A DNA stretch of 64,000 nt from UA16 sp042095135 (GTDB lineage: Bacteria; Bacteroidota; Bacteroidia; Flavobacteriales_D; Sanyastnellaceae): assembly GCA_042095135.1 (NCBI GenBank), contig JBELBV010000007.1, positions 1-64,000 of the forward strand, read 5' to 3'. How positions within the stretch are numbered: the first letter of the stretch is position 1; every line of letters begins with the position of its first letter. Position numbers and translations under genes: made by a program. Shown here piece by piece: positions 44,993-53,113 of this stretch. The notes under the pieces were generated by a model. That model was given only the letters and a program-made list of their open reading frames with translations. It did no database searches and had not been told where the DNA came from.

Positions 44993-46468
44993 ATGAAGCA
45001 CATTTACGCTTTAATCGCTGCTCTGATGGTCGGAACAGCATCGTTCGCGCAGTTGCCTGACGGCAGCATCGCGCCAGACTTCACCGCCACTGATATCAAT
45101 GGCGTGGAGCACAACCTCTACGACTTGCTAGACGAAGGCAAGAAAGTTATCGTCGACTTCTCTGCTACGTGGTGCGGCCCTTGCTGGAGCTACCACACCA
45201 GCGGTGTATTCGAAGAGCTCTACGAAATGTACGGTCCTGAGGGCACCGACGAGTTGCGCATCTTCTACATTGAATCAGACGACACCACCACAGATGACGA
45301 TCTGAACGGCACTGGAACTGCTACCCAAGGTGACTGGGTAACCGGCACCTCGTACACAATCATCGACAACGGTGGAAACATCTTTGATGACTACGCTGGC
45401 GCATATTACCCAACCATTTACACCATCTGCCCAAACCGCGTATTGGTCGAGTCTGGTCAGGCGAGTGTAGAAGACCACCACGCCATCTTCTCAGCGAATG
45501 ATTGCGCTGCCGCTTCTTTGCCCAACGACCCAGCGTTGTTGGGATACACTGGCGGTACAACCGCTTGCCCAGGTGAGCCTGTGAACTTGTCTGTTGATAT
45601 GATGAACCTCGGTCTCGACAACTTGACTGCAGCTACCATCGAAGTTTCTGCAGGTGGTTCTAGCATCCTCTCCTACGACTGGAATGGAGACTTGGAAACC
45701 TACGGTATCGAGAACGTTGAACTCGGAACTTCCTCGTTCGATGCGGACACCGACTTCCAAATCACCATCACTTCAGCTGATGACAACGACGTCAACAATT
45801 CTTCAGAAGGTGGAGTTATCCTCGCGACCGATGCAACCTCTTTGTTGCACGTTGAAATCATGGTGGACAACTGGCCACAAGAAATCGGTTGGACCATCAC
45901 AGATGACATGGGCGATGTTGTAGAATCAGTTGCTGCCGGTTCAATCGGCGGAGTTGAAGGCGATGTTTTCGAATGGTGGGTAAGCGTACCAGCCACAGGC
46001 TGCTACGAATTCACCATCTCCGATGAATACGGCGACGGCATCAACGGCGCTGCATGGGGATCTATTGACGGATACTGCACGGTGAAGTCGTACAACGACG
46101 ACATCGTCTTCATCAGCACCATTTACGATTACGATGGTTCATACTGGTACGAAGAAGAATCTGCTGGCATGAGCGTTACGACGATGACCGTTGGTGTTGA
46201 AGAGCAAACGCTCAGCGACGTGACTCGCGTATTCCCGAATCCATTTGTTGATCAGACGAACCTGCAATTCACCACAACTGAAGTTGCTGAAGCTTCATTG
46301 GTTGTTTACAACCTCGTAGGTGAGCAGGTCATCAACAACAACTTGGGCACCTTGCCAGCCGGTGAGCACAACCACGTGTTGGACTTCAACGGCGTAACTG
46401 CAGGCATTTACTTGGTGACATTGAACGCAGGTGGCCAGACCACAACCATGCGTGTGACCTTGAAGTAA
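44993..46468 (+). CDS. T9SS-exported thioredoxin-fold protein A
   Basis: A 491-residue exoprotein. Order: signal peptide (1-20), a thioredoxin-fold domain (about 21-180) with LPDGSIAPDFTATDINGVEH and active site SATWCGPCW (Cys61, Cys64), Ig-like/beta-rich repeats (about 190-400) including ITISDEYGDGINGAAW, and a T9SS type A sorting domain from VFPNPF (about 413) to the end. The CGPC pair predicts dithiol-disulfide activity, but delivered to the cell surface and not the periplasm. The gene has its own promoter and a strong terminator. Its codons (frequent GTT, GCT, TCT, AAC) look more biased than those of neighbouring genes, which suggests high expression; this was judged by eye. Confidence 0.9.
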   Translation: MKHIYALIAALMVGTASFAQLPDGSIAPDFTATDINGVEHNLYDLLDEGKKVIVDFSATWCGPCWSYHTSGVFEELYEMYGPEGTDELRIFYIESDDTTTDDDLNGTGTATQGDWVTGTSYTIIDNGGNIFDDYAGAYYPTIYTICPNRVLVESGQASVEDHHAIFSANDCAAASLPNDPALLGYTGGTTACPGEPVNLSVDMMNLGLDNLTAATIEVSAGGSSILSYDWNGDLETYGIENVELGTSSFDADTDFQITITSADDNDVNNSSEGGVILATDATSLLHVEIMVDNWPQEIGWTITDDMGDVVESVAAGSIGGVEGDVFEWWVSVPATGCYEFTISDEYGDGINGAAWGSIDGYCTVKSYNDDIVFISTIYDYDGSYWYEEESAGMSVTTMTVGVEEQTLSDVTRVFPNPFVDQTNLQFTTTEVAEASLVVYNLVGEQVINNNLGTLPAGEHNHVLDFNGVTAGIYLVTLNAGGQTTTMRVTLK

Positions 46469-46493
46469 GCGCTTCATACCCACTGAACTTGCG

Positions 46494-46526
46494 AAATCCG
46501 CACCTCCTTCCCGGGGGTGCGGATTT
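46494..46526 (+). terminator. Rho-independent terminator after thioredoxin A
   Basis: AAATCCGCACC (46494-46504) pairs perfectly with GGTGCGGATTT (46516-46526), and the T run continues to 46528. Strong classical hairpin ending the thioredoxin A transcript. Confidence 0.85.
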
Positions 46527-46574
46527 TTCATTTAAAAAGGTGCATATTCACGTTCTCAACCATTTGCCTACATC

Positions 46575-48011
46575 ATGAAATACCTGCTCGCCATCCTCGC
46601 CCTTTGCATTTCCGCTGTTGGATTCAGCCAACTTCCGAACGGAAGCGTTGCGCCTGATTTTACCATCACCGACATCGAGGGGGAAGAACACAACCTCTAC
46701 AGCTACCTCGATTCCGGTTATGCGGTGATCATCGACTTTTCTGCTACCTGGTGCGGCCCGTGCTGGGATTACCATACGAGCGGCGTGTTTGAAGAAGTTT
46801 ACGAGGCCCACGGACCGGACGGCACCAATGAGGTGCGCATTCTCTTCATCGAATCCGACGACAGCACAACAGACGACGACCTCCATGGCACGGGAACGAG
46901 CACCTGGGGCGATTGGACGGCAGGTGTGGAATACCCCATCGCTGACAACGGAGGCAACATTTTCGATCTGTATCAATGCGCCTACTACCCCACGATTTTC
47001 ACGGTGTGCCCCAACCGCATCATTCAGCAAACAGGACAAGCTTCGGCTGACGGCCACATCAATTACTTCCAATCGGGCTCGTGTGCACCAGCGACCATGC
47101 CCAACGATGTCAGCCTGCTTGAATACCTCGGCCCCAACCGCACGTGTCCCGAAACCCCGACTCCGCTCTCGGTCAAGGTCATGAATCAAGGCACGGCGCC
47201 TTTGACAGCCTTCACCTTGACAGCCAGCACGCTCTTCGGCACCGAGCTCATCACCTACGATTGGACAGGGAACCTCGACACCTACGAGATGGAAGTGGTC
47301 GAATTGGGCGATGCCATCTTCCCGTCAACTTCCATGTTCTTCATCGATGTGACCTCTGCTGACGATTACGACGGAAACAACAGCGTTTCCGAGACAATGA
47401 ACCTCACCAGTGAAATCGCAACGTCCCTCGTCCGCGTTCGCTTCACCACCGATAACATGCCCGGCGACAACCGTTGGGACATCACAGACGGAGCCGGTGA
47501 CGTCGTCGCGAGCACCGCCTTCGGGGACATGACCGAAAACCAGACCGAGTACGAATGGTGGGTCAACTTGGGCGCAACCGGTTGCTACAATTTCACCGTC
47601 TACGATCAACTTGGGAACGGTGGCAACATCGAATGCGACATCAGCTCCTTCAACGAAGACGGGGTGAACATCAACACCATCTTCACGGTCAATAACAACG
47701 GCAACTGGACGGACTTGAACAAAGGATTCCTGGTCAATGAAGTCAATATGAACATCGGCGAACAATTGGCCACGCCCATCGCTGTGTACCCCAACCCGAC
47801 CAGCGGCATGCTCACCCTGCAAGGCTTGAGCGCTCAATCCGCTCAACGCGTTGAGATTCGCGATGCACAAGGCAAGCTCATCCTCCACCAACAGCGTCCA
47901 GCGACGGGTGCCACGTGGGTGCTTGATCTCAACGAACTCAACAGCGGGTTGTACATCCTAACAGTCATTGACGGAAACCGCCGCTTCACCCAATCCATCG
48001 TACGCTCCTGA
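46575..48011 (+). CDS. T9SS-exported thioredoxin-fold protein B
   Basis: A 478-residue paralogue of the preceding gene with the same layout: signal peptide (about 1-19), thioredoxin fold with SATWCGPCWDYHTSGVFEE (Cys60, Cys63), a beta-rich central part containing ATGCYNFTVYDQLGNG, and a T9SS type A end from VYPNPTSGMLTLQGL. Identity to protein A is highest around the active site and lower in the central part. It likely acts as a surface thiol-disulfide enzyme. Unlike protein A it shows GC-rich codons like the genome background and overlaps the Omp28 gene by 1 bp, so it belongs to a three-gene unit (thioredoxin B, Omp28, barrel). I find no exact minus-7 box in the 48 bp between the terminator and its ATG. 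Confidence 0.9.
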   Translation: MKYLLAILALCISAVGFSQLPNGSVAPDFTITDIEGEEHNLYSYLDSGYAVIIDFSATWCGPCWDYHTSGVFEEVYEAHGPDGTNEVRILFIESDDSTTDDDLHGTGTSTWGDWTAGVEYPIADNGGNIFDLYQCAYYPTIFTVCPNRIIQQTGQASADGHINYFQSGSCAPATMPNDVSLLEYLGPNRTCPETPTPLSVKVMNQGTAPLTAFTLTASTLFGTELITYDWTGNLDTYEMEVVELGDAIFPSTSMFFIDVTSADDYDGNNSVSETMNLTSEIATSLVRVRFTTDNMPGDNRWDITDGAGDVVASTAFGDMTENQTEYEWWVNLGATGCYNFTVYDQLGNGGNIECDISSFNEDGVNINTIFTVNNNGNWTDLNKGFLVNEVNMNIGEQLATPIAVYPNPTSGMLTLQGLSAQSAQRVEIRDAQGKLILHQQRPATGATWVLDLNELNSGLYILTVIDGNRRFTQSIVRS

Positions 48012-48886
48012 TGGCTCGGCATTCGATTTTTTTCAGCCTCGTTGGTGCTGCGGTCATAGTCCTCACGGGCTGTGACGAGCTGGAAGACCCTGTCATCCCT
48101 GTCACGACGAACTACCTCGAAGCGGTCTACGGACCGGCTCCAACATTTGAATCCTTGGCGCAAAGCGATGCGGTCAAGCGGGTGTTGGTCGAGGACTTCA
48201 CGGCTCACCAATGTGGCAATTGTCCGGCCGCGGCCATCATCGCCGAGGACATGGTTGCGAATTATGAAGGGAAAGTCAGCGCGTTGGCCATTCACGCCGG
48301 CAACTTGGCGAACACGGACAACGACTACTTCGATACAGATTGGACGACGGAAGAGGGCGACGTGTTCTGGGATCAACTGGATTTCCAAGCCAATCCCGTG
48401 GGCCGCATCAACCGCATCAACGGCGTAGGTTCGTTCTGGGCACCGGCACAGTGGGAGGAAAAAGCAGTGGAAGAGATGAACCTCGACCCTGTCCTCGGGC
48501 TCCAATACGATTACGAATGGGTCCCCGCAAACGGGCACTTGAACCTGCACCTGCATGGGACGTTTTACGACGACGTCACCGGACCCATCCAAGTAGCCTG
48601 GCTCATTTTGGAGTCGCACATCTTCGACTACCAATTGGATTATTCCGCTGACCCTGAAGTGGTTGCCGATTACGAATTCAACCACGTGCTTCGCGGCTCC
48701 GTACACGGTGCCTTGGGCATCGGATTTGGGGATGCCGCCGGTGGTGCTGCGGCCGGAGATGTCGCCACCCAATCGGCAACCTTTGCTTGGAACGACGCGT
48801 GGGTGATTGAAAACGCTACGGTGCTGGCTGTGGTATCCGATGCAAACGGCTACGTGCTGAACGTCGCAGAAATCCACGTGGACTGA
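48011..48886 (+). CDS. Omp28-related lipoprotein with CxxC motif
   Basis: A 291-residue lipoprotein with lipobox VLTGC (Cys21). After about 55 residues comes KRVLVEDFTAHQCGNCPAAA, with Cys68 and Cys71 in a thioredoxin-like CGNC setting, followed by KVSALAIHAGNLAN; this is the Omp28 pattern known from Porphyromonas gingivalis and relatives. The C-terminal half is beta rich (HLNLHLHGTFYDDVTG, ENATVLAVVSDANGYVLNVA). A role as an envelope adhesin or redox protein has been suggested for the family; neither is certain. Its start shares a base with the thioredoxin B stop and its stop overlaps the next start by 1 bp (TGATG), so translation is coupled throughout. Confidence 0.87.
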   Translation: MARHSIFFSLVGAAVIVLTGCDELEDPVIPVTTNYLEAVYGPAPTFESLAQSDAVKRVLVEDFTAHQCGNCPAAAIIAEDMVANYEGKVSALAIHAGNLANTDNDYFDTDWTTEEGDVFWDQLDFQANPVGRINRINGVGSFWAPAQWEEKAVEEMNLDPVLGLQYDYEWVPANGHLNLHLHGTFYDDVTGPIQVAWLILESHIFDYQLDYSADPEVVADYEFNHVLRGSVHGALGIGFGDAAGGAAAGDVATQSATFAWNDAWVIENATVLAVVSDANGYVLNVAEIHVD

Positions 48887-49518
48887 TGCGGTTGGGCGCT
48901 TCGTGCATCACTGCCTTGGCGTTCGTATGCGCATCGCTCTCAACTGCGCAGGGCCAAGAAGATCCGTTGCGGTTTTCGGCACGTCTCCACATGGGATTTT
49001 CGGCTACCCAGGTGCACGGTGATCAAATCTCCGGTTTCAACAAATTCGGACTCTGCGCCGGGGCGACCATTGACATGCGGCGCTCGGCACGGCAAGGCGT
49101 CCAGTGGGGCATCCTTTACACCCAGAAAGGCAGCCGCCGAGTTCCTGACACCAAGAATGGCGACGTCAACTCGTGGCGGTACCGTTTCACCTACATCGAC
49201 TTGCCGTTGATCCGCACGTGGAATCCTGCACCCGAATGGTGGTGGGGTGTGGGCGTTCAGCCGAGCGTGCTCGTCGCGGCGGAAGAGGACTTTTACGGCA
49301 ATGGGTACAGCGAACTCAGCTACCTCCAACTCAACACCGTTGACGTCGGAGGCGTGGTGCAAGCGGGCTACGCGTGGTCGGAAAAAACCGCCCTGGAAGT
49401 CCGGCTTTCGCAGAGCCTGTTGCCCATCAGCGAGCGCCCCGAACAGCCCGTTCAGCGCTGGGACAACTTCATGATGAACATGGCCATCCAATGGATGGTC
49501 ACGTGGCGTTTGGGCTAA
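48886..49518 (+). CDS. Outer membrane beta-barrel protein (PorT-like size)
   Basis: A 210-residue protein with signal peptide (MRLGASCITALAFVCASLST, then AQGQ) and an eight-strand-type barrel pattern: LRFSARLHMGFSATQVHGDQ, GVQWGILYTQKGSRRV, RFTYIDLPLIRTWN and WWGVGVQPSVLVAAEEDF. It fits the small outer-membrane-protein-beta-barrel families common in Bacteroidota (YTQKGSR resembles the conserved yTqKG-r segment). It closes the thioredoxin B-Omp28 unit by a 1-bp overlap, so it may assist the localisation of these proteins; this is inference. The stop lies 2 bp from that of the convergent BNR gene. Confidence 0.85.
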   Translation: MRLGASCITALAFVCASLSTAQGQEDPLRFSARLHMGFSATQVHGDQISGFNKFGLCAGATIDMRRSARQGVQWGILYTQKGSRRVPDTKNGDVNSWRYRFTYIDLPLIRTWNPAPEWWWGVGVQPSVLVAAEEDFYGNGYSELSYLQLNTVDVGGVVQAGYAWSEKTALEVRLSQSLLPISERPEQPVQRWDNFMMNMAIQWMVTWRLG

Positions 49519-49520
49519 CT

Positions 49521-52500
49521 CTACTGCTTCCCCGTGCCTTCGTAAATGCGGGACGGAGACCGGTCAACGGCCTCAGCTGCCTCGAGCCATTCCAGCCACA
49601 AGCCCTCCTGAATCGCCTTCACTTCCTTAGCGAATGCGTTCCCTTCATCGCGGAGGCGTTCCAGCGCGCGCTGTGCATTGCCGCCCGGTGCGTCGGTACC
49701 TCCCGTTACGGAGAAGGCCGTCCATAGAATTGAATTCAATCGTTCGGTCACGCTACCCGTCCCCTTGTAATCCCGCGGCTGGTAGTAGATCTCCTCGATC
49801 CGGGTCAGTTCCCCATCGAGTGAATCCGCCAGGGCCGTCGCATCCTCTTTGAGCGAGTCGGGGATCCACTTCAAATCGTCTTTAACGGTGCCCATCGTGG
49901 TCAGCATGCGCTGAACCTCGTTCATGGCATCCACAATGGGCTTAGCGGCCTCCATGGTGATGCGCTGATGCAAATTCCGCGCTTCATGCGCCTGTCGGTT
50001 GTACGGCACCCGCGGATCCGGGTGAACAGTCACAGGTGCAGAACTGGCATGATTGCCCAGGTTCAAGGCCAGAGTGTACGTCCCGGGCAATACATCCGGT
50101 CCGCCACCACTGGGCTTCTCTGTCTTTTTCTTCAACTCCCGCTGAGGCCAATCCATCCCGTTGGTATCGAACCGCCAACGCATGGTTTGAATGCCGCCGT
50201 CCGGGGTAAGCGCACCATTGCGGAGCGTGTCGCCTTCGGCGTTGAGGATGCTCCATTCCAACTCATCTTTTCCGAACGCTTCGGCCGTATCCGGATGGAC
50301 ATAAAATTGCACCCGTGCGCCGCCGCCGTAATTCGCTCCACTCCAGTAGTGATCGGCCGGGAAACGAGCACCTGCGTGGCGTCGGAAATTCACTTGGTAG
50401 GCATCGGGAACGGCGAAAACCCGCAAGCTTTCCTCCATCAGTCCGTTGCCCTCTGCCGCGATCGAACGCAACGGAGCCAAGTCATCGATAACGTAAGCAG
50501 CCCGACCAAACGTGCCCAAAATCAAGTCACCATCCCGTGGGTGGATAACCATGTCACGCACTGGGACCGAAGGCACGTCATGGTGCCAGCGCTTCCAATT
50601 CGCGCCCCGGTCAAAGCTGACAAAGAGTCCTTCCTCCGTTCCCAAGAACAACAACGAAGCCACCTCTGGATCTTGTACGACGCTCAACACGTGGCCGGTT
50701 ACCTCTCCACCTTCAAGGACCAATCGGACCCATGACGCACCGCCATCGGTGGTGCGGTACAGGTACGGCTGCCAATCGTTGCGGCGGTAATCGTTGACTA
50801 CTACGTACACCTCATCGGCATCGTGTGGGCTCACATGAATCTGCGGGATCCACGCCCCTTGCGGGAACCGCTTGATGCTCGCCGCGTGGTCCGTCCACGT
50901 CGCGCCCCCATCAGAGGTGTGCTGGATCCGTCCGTCATCGGTGCCGACCCAAATTTCCCCTTCGCGGAGAGGATTGGGGGCAATGCACAGGATGGTGCAG
51001 TGGTTTTCGGCTTTGGTTGCATCGATGGTCAAGCCACCGGATTCCGCCTGGTTCTGCTTTTCGGAATCGTTGGTCGTCAGGTCTGGACTCTTGACGGACC
51101 ACGTGTTCCCACGGTCGGTGCTGTGGTGTACGAATTGGGATCCGAAGTAAACACCATTGGCGTCGAACGGATCGGCGGCAATGGCCGCGTTCCATGCAAA
51201 CCGCAGGACGGTGGTGTCGTGTGGCACCGGTTGAACCGATGTGCCGTCTCCATTGCGCAGGTCGATGCGCGAGAGGCCACCGCCTTGGTACATGGCGTAG
51301 GCGGTGTTCAGGTCTTCAGGAGCGGGCAGTACGTCGAACCCGTCTCCAAATAGAATTTCCTGCCAGTCCTCATTTCGAATGCCACCGACGTGCCATACCT
51401 CGCTGGGACCGACCCACGAACCGTTGTCCTGCATGCCTCCGTAGATGCGGTAAGGAATGGCATCGTCCACGCTGATGTGGTAGAACTGCCCGAGCGGAAG
51501 GTTGTTGACAAACGTCCACGTCACACCACCATCCCGGCTAATGTTCAACCCGCCGTCGTTGCCGTCTATGAGGAAATTCGGGTCATCCGGGTGGATGTAA
51601 AACGCATGGTGATCCGGGTGCACCCCGCTGTACGGCAGGATGGTTCGGAAGGTCTTGCCGCCGTCTTCGCTGAGGTCGACCATGGAATACAAATTGAAAA
51701 TGCGCTTCTCATCCGAGGGGTCCGCATAAATGTCCGCATAGTAAAACGGTCGATTCCCTACTTGCTTACCCTGGATGAGGGACCAATTCAATCCGCCATC
51801 GGTGGAATGGTAAAGGCCGGTCTCACTGGATTCAATCAAGGCATACACCACATCCGGATTGGCCGCGCTGATGGTCAAACCGATGCGGCCCAACTCGCCG
51901 GCGGGAAGCCCTTCGTCTTCAGTGAGTTGTTTCCAATTATCGCCACCATCGTGGGTGATGTACAGGCCGCTGCCTTCGCCGCCGCTGGTGAAAAACCACG
52001 GCTCACGGCGGTGTGACCACAGGGCCGCAATCAGCTTGTCCGGGTTGGATGGATCGATGATCATATCGGCCACCCCGGTGCGCTCGTCGATGGAGAGCTG
52101 GTGCGTCCAAGTTTTGCCGCCGTCGGTGGTTTTGTAAACGCCGCGGTCCGGGCTGTCTCCCCACGCCGTTCCGATGGCTCCGACCCACACGGTCTGGTGG
52201 TCGGTCGGGTGCACAATGATCCGGTGGATGTTGCGCGTGCCTTCGAGGCCCATCAATTCCCAAGTGGCGCCGCCGTCAATGCTGCGGTACACCCCACGCC
52301 CACTGGAATGCGAATTCCGCGGATTGCCTTCGCCGGTTCCTACCCAAATTACATCGGGATTGGACGGTGCAATGGCCACAGCACCGATGCTTTGAGTCGC
52401 CTCATCGTCGAAGAGCGGTTCCCATTCCACACCTGCTGTGACCGAACGCCAGAGGCCCCCACTCGCTGTTCCGATGTAAATGACTTCCGGTCGGTCCCGC

Positions 52501-52664
52501 TGGACATCGATGCTAGTGACGCGCCCGCTCATGGCACCGGGGCCGATGTGACGAACGTTCATGCCTTCGATGATGGCGTCGACATCTTGAGCTCGGCCGG
52601 GAACAAGTCCCACCGCCAAAAGGAGCAGAACGCTCCAGATTTTGAATTCCATGGTGTGCATCAC
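49521..52664 (-). CDS. Exported BNR/sortilin-type beta-propeller protein
   Basis: A 1047-residue protein with a signal peptide (FKIWSVLLLLAVGLVPGRAQ). Residues about 30-760 hold many BNR/Asp-box repeats of the VPS10/sortilin type: GTASGGLWRSVTAGVEWEPL, GRGVYRSIDGGATWELM, RGVYKTTDGGKTWTHQ and GLYHSTDGGLNWSLI. The last about 200 residues are helical with NRQAHEARNLHQRITMEA. Such proteins are frequent in Bacteroidota and are often labelled glycosyl hydrolase, but I see no catalytic residues that prove an enzyme. No T9SS tail is evident; the end (RSPSRIYEGTGKQ) is not a sorting domain. The start overlaps the LEA gene by 4 bp; Met at 52652 is an alternative. Confidence 0.87.
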   Translation of the reverse strand: MMHTMEFKIWSVLLLLAVGLVPGRAQDVDAIIEGMNVRHIGPGAMSGRVTSIDVQRDRPEVIYIGTASGGLWRSVTAGVEWEPLFDDEATQSIGAVAIAPSNPDVIWVGTGEGNPRNSHSSGRGVYRSIDGGATWELMGLEGTRNIHRIIVHPTDHQTVWVGAIGTAWGDSPDRGVYKTTDGGKTWTHQLSIDERTGVADMIIDPSNPDKLIAALWSHRREPWFFTSGGEGSGLYITHDGGDNWKQLTEDEGLPAGELGRIGLTISAANPDVVYALIESSETGLYHSTDGGLNWSLIQGKQVGNRPFYYADIYADPSDEKRIFNLYSMVDLSEDGGKTFRTILPYSGVHPDHHAFYIHPDDPNFLIDGNDGGLNISRDGGVTWTFVNNLPLGQFYHISVDDAIPYRIYGGMQDNGSWVGPSEVWHVGGIRNEDWQEILFGDGFDVLPAPEDLNTAYAMYQGGGLSRIDLRNGDGTSVQPVPHDTTVLRFAWNAAIAADPFDANGVYFGSQFVHHSTDRGNTWSVKSPDLTTNDSEKQNQAESGGLTIDATKAENHCTILCIAPNPLREGEIWVGTDDGRIQHTSDGGATWTDHAASIKRFPQGAWIPQIHVSPHDADEVYVVVNDYRRNDWQPYLYRTTDGGASWVRLVLEGGEVTGHVLSVVQDPEVASLLFLGTEEGLFVSFDRGANWKRWHHDVPSVPVRDMVIHPRDGDLILGTFGRAAYVIDDLAPLRSIAAEGNGLMEESLRVFAVPDAYQVNFRRHAGARFPADHYWSGANYGGGARVQFYVHPDTAEAFGKDELEWSILNAEGDTLRNGALTPDGGIQTMRWRFDTNGMDWPQRELKKKTEKPSGGGPDVLPGTYTLALNLGNHASSAPVTVHPDPRVPYNRQAHEARNLHQRITMEAAKPIVDAMNEVQRMLTTMGTVKDDLKWIPDSLKEDATALADSLDGELTRIEEIYYQPRDYKGTGSVTERLNSILWTAFSVTGGTDAPGGNAQRALERLRDEGNAFAKEVKAIQEGLWLEWLEAAEAVDRSPSRIYEGTGKQ

Positions 52665-53113
52665 AATTGAATTTTCATGTTCTGTTTTGAATCCACCGGT
52701 ATACTTACAGCAATGCCCAGTGCACTTCCTTTCACTTCGCCTTTTACGCTGACTTCCACTTCTTCGCCCTTAATGAACTGCAGCAAGTTGCCCTCGAGCA
52801 CGGACAGCAACGCTGTCGCTTCCGCTTGCACCGATAGCCGCAGCACTTGGTTGGGCCCTTTGGGAATGGACTGGGCGTACGGCAATTGGACCTGACCGAC
52901 AGGCGTGCCGCTGATGGCGAACTCTACGTCAACCGATTCAGCGGCGATGGCCACAGGGTTGGGGTTGTTGACCACAAGGGCCAATTCACCACCGATGCCT
53001 CCGCGTCCAATCGAGAGTCCACTCAACCCATCTACACGCACGACTTCCACCGGTTGCAGCGCTGTGCATCCGACCAAAGCAACCAGACTCAAGCAAGCAA
53101 GGGCAATCCTCAT
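52661..53113 (-). CDS. LEA type 2 (WHy-domain) lipoprotein
   Basis: A 150-residue lipoprotein with lipobox VALVGC (Cys16). The mature part is a single LEA14/WHy-like beta domain: LALVVNNPNPVAIAAESVDV contains the diagnostic NPNP, followed by FAISGTPVGQVQLPYAQSIP and VEVSVKGEVKGSALGIAVSI. In plants and bacteria the domain is linked to stress tolerance, without a defined activity. It sits between an M20 peptidase and a propeller protein, overlapping each by 4 bp, so the three are co-translated. Confidence 0.88.
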   Translation of the reverse strand: MRIALACLSLVALVGCTALQPVEVVRVDGLSGLSIGRGGIGGELALVVNNPNPVAIAAESVDVEFAISGTPVGQVQLPYAQSIPKGPNQVLRLSVQAEATALLSVLEGNLLQFIKGEEVEVSVKGEVKGSALGIAVSIPVDSKQNMKIQL

